This document shows positions 59,830 through 64,000 of a DNA stretch of 64,000 nucleotides, one piece after another. A model generated the notes under the pieces. The model searched no databases, was not told the origin of the DNA, and worked only from the letters and a program-made list of their open reading frames with translations. Numbering within the stretch: position 1 is the first letter of the stretch; every line of letters starts with the position of its first letter. A program made the position numbers and the translations under genes. Source of the DNA: Liolophura sinensis (taxonomy: Eukaryota > Mollusca > Polyplacophora > Chitonida > Chitonidae); the NCBI RefSeq assembly GCF_032854445.1, contig NC_088300.1:44325682-44389681 (forward strand). The letters run 5' to 3'.

Positions 59830-61703
59830 GAACTATTCCACCCTTTACAGGGAATCTCTATGTCTTTCAATGGGCTGTTCCATGTCTCTTTTTCATCAGA
59901 TGTAGTCATTGAATTGATTTTACATATATATAGCCTGCATAGTCGACTTAAATTCACGACTATCTCCTCAAACAATCGTGTATGCACGAGCTAATCCGCG
60001 GACTAAAGTAGTCCGGTTGTGGGTAACCCGGGCTTTGATACTCCCTTCGACGATGGCTAATTGCGAAGCCTGACAAACATCTCTCTATCAATTATTAATT
60101 CCACATCAAAAGTTAAAGGTATGAAATGATGGCCATGGGCTACTTTCATACCACTGGCGTGTGACTTACTCTCAGGTTTCAGTCCCCAAAGGCGACTGAT
60201 TTTGATTAATTAGCAGTTCCATATTAATTGGGAAATTCCCTGACAGGGTTACATTATTTTGTAACTTGAATGGCAAAAACAACCTGTAGTACAAATAAAA
60301 TAATCCCGCCGAGTGCGTTGTAAATTGGCAGTAACACTGTAATAAGGACACTTTAGGTGTGACATTTTCACTGCGCTCTGACTCCATGTCATATTCCGAA
60401 GTCTGAAAACGGTATCCGGATTAATTCGAGTTTTATTCAAGGCAGGACAACCTGCATGATTTTTAATCAAATCTTACAGGCATAAGAGTCACTAGACAAT
60501 TTTGGCAGAGCGCAAGACATAAAAGGCATGTGTCTACTGGGAGCAAGACAATGATACATCTCGTATGCATGTAACATAAAGTCAAATGTGCATACACTTG
60601 ACGGGGGAGAGGGGTGGAGGGGGTCGTGACAAAAAGCTCATCGCAAAATCTCGCGGGTCTCGCTCAGTAGCCATCAAAGCGTCTGTTAGTTAGTTTTATC
60701 ACTAGAAGTTTCTGGTATACACCAGACGTTAAAACTTTTTTGGCACGATAACACCAACGATGGTATGTTAGGACAGAGCTTACGCTGGCCAGTCATATGT
60801 GTAGTCCCACACTTTAAAAAAGTCATCGATTTATTTTTTCTCGGAATTGTCTGTCAATCTTACATATTTTCTAAAAATAGTGACATCTAAAAAACACATT
60901 GATTTCTAACTTTTAATCCGGGGAGAAGATTTAGCGATGTTTCGACATCTTACACAAGAATAAATTTTCAAATAATAAATTTTCAACGGATAAATCTGAA
61001 TTTCCCATCACGCTTCATACACTAGTTTTAGGACTGGACAGACTGAGCAGACGCTATTCACCACATAAAATCCAAACAGAGCAATAATCTACACATGTGT
61101 AAAGCATTTTTACATGGTGTGACGTATACATTTATCAATACCAACAATGCAACAGCGCTTGCTTGCGATAATCTCAGTTCTGTATTTGTCCATGATGTAA
61201 TAACGCCAGAACAGATGTACACTGTGACAGTTCAAAGTACATGCTACGGTAACGCTTGGTTTGGCAGTCGGCACTGTATAACCTGTCTATTGACCAGCGT
61301 GCATTTAAAGACATGAACCACTCGGCAAAATATCAGCGCGTGTAACGTTGGAAAGGAAGAGGGAGCCATATCCCATTTCCGATCATTATTCTGTCTAATT
61401 TTTTTTCTTTTTTGCTTTCTATCGTTCGGCTGCTCAGTTTGAATGTAGGGTGACAAGATAATGACGACGAAACAAATTGATGGTTTCTCTTCACAAACGG
61501 TCTTTTTGTGCTCGATTGATGACTCTATCTGCCACGAGGGTCCAAGAGAAAGAAGAACTGGAGATGAAGTCCTTTCTAGCATTTAGTTACCAAGATCCAA
61601 TACATTTCACCAAAAAAAATGTGTGGACGAATGCACTTACAGCCGTGTGCGTAAGAAGGCTTGAAGGGTCAGGAGCATAGATGTAAGTCCGAAGAATGAC
61701 ATC
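59830..61703. other. No supported gene
   Basis: Holds a G-rich patch at about 60603-60623. Frames of 70-112 codons (60172-60470 and 61095-61582) overlap on opposite strands and are not recognisable. Confidence 0.4.
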
Positions 61704-61737
61704 AGGAGGTGGGGGAGGGGGGGAGGGGGGGGGGTGG
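61704..61737 (+). repeat. G-rich tract
   Basis: Runs of five, seven and ten G separated by single A bases. It could form a G-quadruplex on the plus strand and is likely to be unstable in length. Confidence 0.8.
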
Positions 61738-64000
61738 TTGTTGCGTGCATGAGTGCTAAAAAAGTTCGAAACTTACATCTTTATATCATCCGAGAGGTGT
61801 ATATGTGCCTGTCATGAACTTCCTATCGTGTAAAATCATAACAGATACAACAAAATGTTGAACTGATATCCCCACAAATTATCCACAGAAGTCATCGTGA
61901 TATTCTGCTCAGATAATACTTGTCTTAAACACAAAAGCGCGCAGACAAAAGCTGTGAGGCATCGAAGGGACATCAAGTACACGAGCTTCCATTCATTCAT
62001 CATTTAGTAAAAATCCACAATGCATGTAACACCGCTGAAGGCGACAATACAAAATGCAAATATTAATACTGTAGACTACATTCACTGCGAAATGGCCTCA
62101 ACAAATGTTCAGGAAACAAAACCTCTGGGAATTTCCATATACACGTATTCTCTATTACCGAGAAAACATAATTATCTGACTAGCTCCTACGTAACACTTA
62201 CAGAAAGATGCTCTCACAGATTATCAACAGAATAATGCTGGAGAAACCATGGACTACAATGTAGCGTAAAAGAGACCCATACATACACTTGACCCATAAC
62301 GGATATACACGTACAATTAAAGTGTTTTAAACCTGAGTTAGAAATCATGCCGCAGTCAAGCCCAAGATAGCGATTCCATTTCTTTTATTGTATTTGTAAA
62401 AATGTACTCTGTAATAATGGTATGCAATGCATCTATAATTTCATGTATATAGAATATTTCTACATAGAAAGAATGTAGGAATTATCATGACTTCCTGTCA
62501 CTTCAGGCGGATTGCAGCCATCTTATAACAACAGCATGTTTAAACGGTAATACATCATGGAATGGTTTTCTTCGCGAATACAGGGATGTGTAAAACCAAT
62601 TTTAATATCACATTTAAAAATCGAAAACAACCTTAACATTTTCTAGAATAAATATAATCTACAATAGTGAATATAATAATTTGTAAAAAAAAAATGATGT
62701 TATGTTATTCGTCAAAGGCCGTTGAGTCAAAGATAATTGCATTGTCATATTACTTATTTGAAGTATACAGACTGAATAGACCTTTCATCGAATAACAGCG
62801 AAGTCCACATAATCAACTAAATGTGTTTCATGCCGAACAGGCCATCACATAAAACGTTAAATTAAGCGTTAAACCGGAATCACATTGGAGCTGCTTTGTC
62901 TCATCCAAACATATTATGGGTGGAGGGGACAGGGTGAACTTCAGGCCCTGAAGATCTCATTCATTCTTCCAAGGGCGACATAATATCATTTTACTTAAAA
63001 TCGCGATAAGAGATTTGGTTCTTTATCTAGGTATGGTTGAGATTGTTAGAATTTCAATTTTTTTGGTTTTATCTGTTTAACAAGGGTTGAAACTACGGTT
63101 TTACATCGGCTAGATGATGTATAAGCATTCATCATTATTACATCAACTGTTGCAATCAAAGAACTGATTGATCTGAAAAGTAATTGTTGACTTAAAACTC
63201 TTTTACATGGTTCACGAGTGTTACACGAATGTCGGGCTTGCTGTCTATATTCATATCGTTCTCCACAGATTATGCAATGAGTTTTCCACGGTTTATATTT
63301 CCATCTACCGATTTCCATTGTCCTTCTGATCGATCGACTGCATAGTTGCGTCATGTATGGCGTAAACAGCATGGCGTCATTTTCTTGTGCGTTACGTGTT
63401 ACCAAAGATATCACGTAAAAGTGTAATACATGTAGAGATCGACGTCCAAATGTCCCTGAGGGGCTCGGTGAGAATATCTTTCGATTTGATACTACCGCTA
63501 TCTTCCCCCACATTGGAAGTTCAAACACGCTTTAGTATGGACTTAAATACCAATCAAATAAAAAGAAATGGTAAAACACACTTTCTAATATTGACCTCCT
63601 TGTCTTTTAGTCATACTCAACCAAAGAACCAGTAATTATATTATTTGACATTTGTTAACAATTTCATTTTAATCCTACTTAAGTTCCATAATTCATTTCA
63701 GATTGAAGCAGTCGATTTTATTACCAAGATACCGTAGCCTGTGCAATGCCTACTTTCACACGAGAATGTAGCTCGCGACGTTCTCTAAAGAAAGAAACTG
63801 TTTGGCCCAGGTTTGATTATTTTTTCATTGTTTGTTACTGTGGCTGCTTCATAAAAGGAATTATGAGCATCTGGTATGATATTCAGTTCTAAACACCTTC
63901 ATTTAGTCGGGGTTGTACGAATTACTGCTATTCAGATGTTTTCCATGAAATATTATTTTTATTGACGATAAAATAAAACGTATGGAACAAAAACTGAATA
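61738..64000. other. No supported gene; one possible SINE tail
   Basis: The minus-strand frame at 63046-63528 is open for 160 codons and contains a Cys/His-rich segment (HCIICGERYEYRQQARHSC), but it has no recognisable domain and its start lies beside a possible SINE tail (tatggacttaaataccaatc, then aaataaa, near 63536-63562). I leave both uncalled. The rest is AT-rich. Confidence 0.35.

Noticed and set aside
63046-63528. 160-codon minus-strand frame with a Cys/His-rich segment resembling a zinc finger
   Set aside because: The Cys and His spacing does not fit C2H2, RING or other zinc-binding patterns I know, and no splice or promoter evidence supports it.

Overview
The window looks like nuclear DNA from a marine invertebrate, most likely a mollusc. 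It is AT-rich with few long open frames. It carries many copies of tRNA-derived SINEs whose 3' part (a block like GTACGGCGTAAAACACC followed by an AAAT tail) I associate with molluscan genomes; the taxon and the family names are inference. I see no bacterial operons, no CRISPR array, no rRNA gene and no convincing functional tRNA gene. Most of the window reads as intergenic or intronic DNA.

Layout. 0-5 kb: a 3.3-kb satellite of about fifty 64-bp units with a 74-bp variant unit, internal higher-order duplication and decayed units on both edges. 5-9 kb: a possible terminal exon on the minus strand, SINE debris, a CCAAT/TATA promoter-like block, and a decayed coding stretch with an in-frame stop (8030-8443). 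9-29 kb: SINEs of several families, some with recognisable target-site duplications, plus a three-copy dispersed repeat. 30-36 kb: an octamer minisatellite, a TA microsatellite and old direct repeats. 36-48 kb: more SINEs, including two 5'-truncated copies still flanked by target-site duplications. 48.3-48.7 kb: a large foldback with two 141-bp arms. 52-54 kb: the best gene candidate, a two-exon minus-strand model with a phase-matched intron and a polyadenylation signal. 54.5-55.2 kb and 58.3-59.2 kb: two heavily decayed tandem arrays. 59-64 kb: one more SINE, G-rich tracts and otherwise featureless DNA.

How it fits together. The repeats form a modular system: four or five SINE types with different tRNA-like heads share one 3' module, as expected if a single LINE reverse transcriptase mobilised them all. 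I found no LINE or transposase coding sequence here, so the SINEs would depend on enzymes encoded elsewhere. No protein family was recognised with confidence; the three coding candidates are offered as hypotheses.
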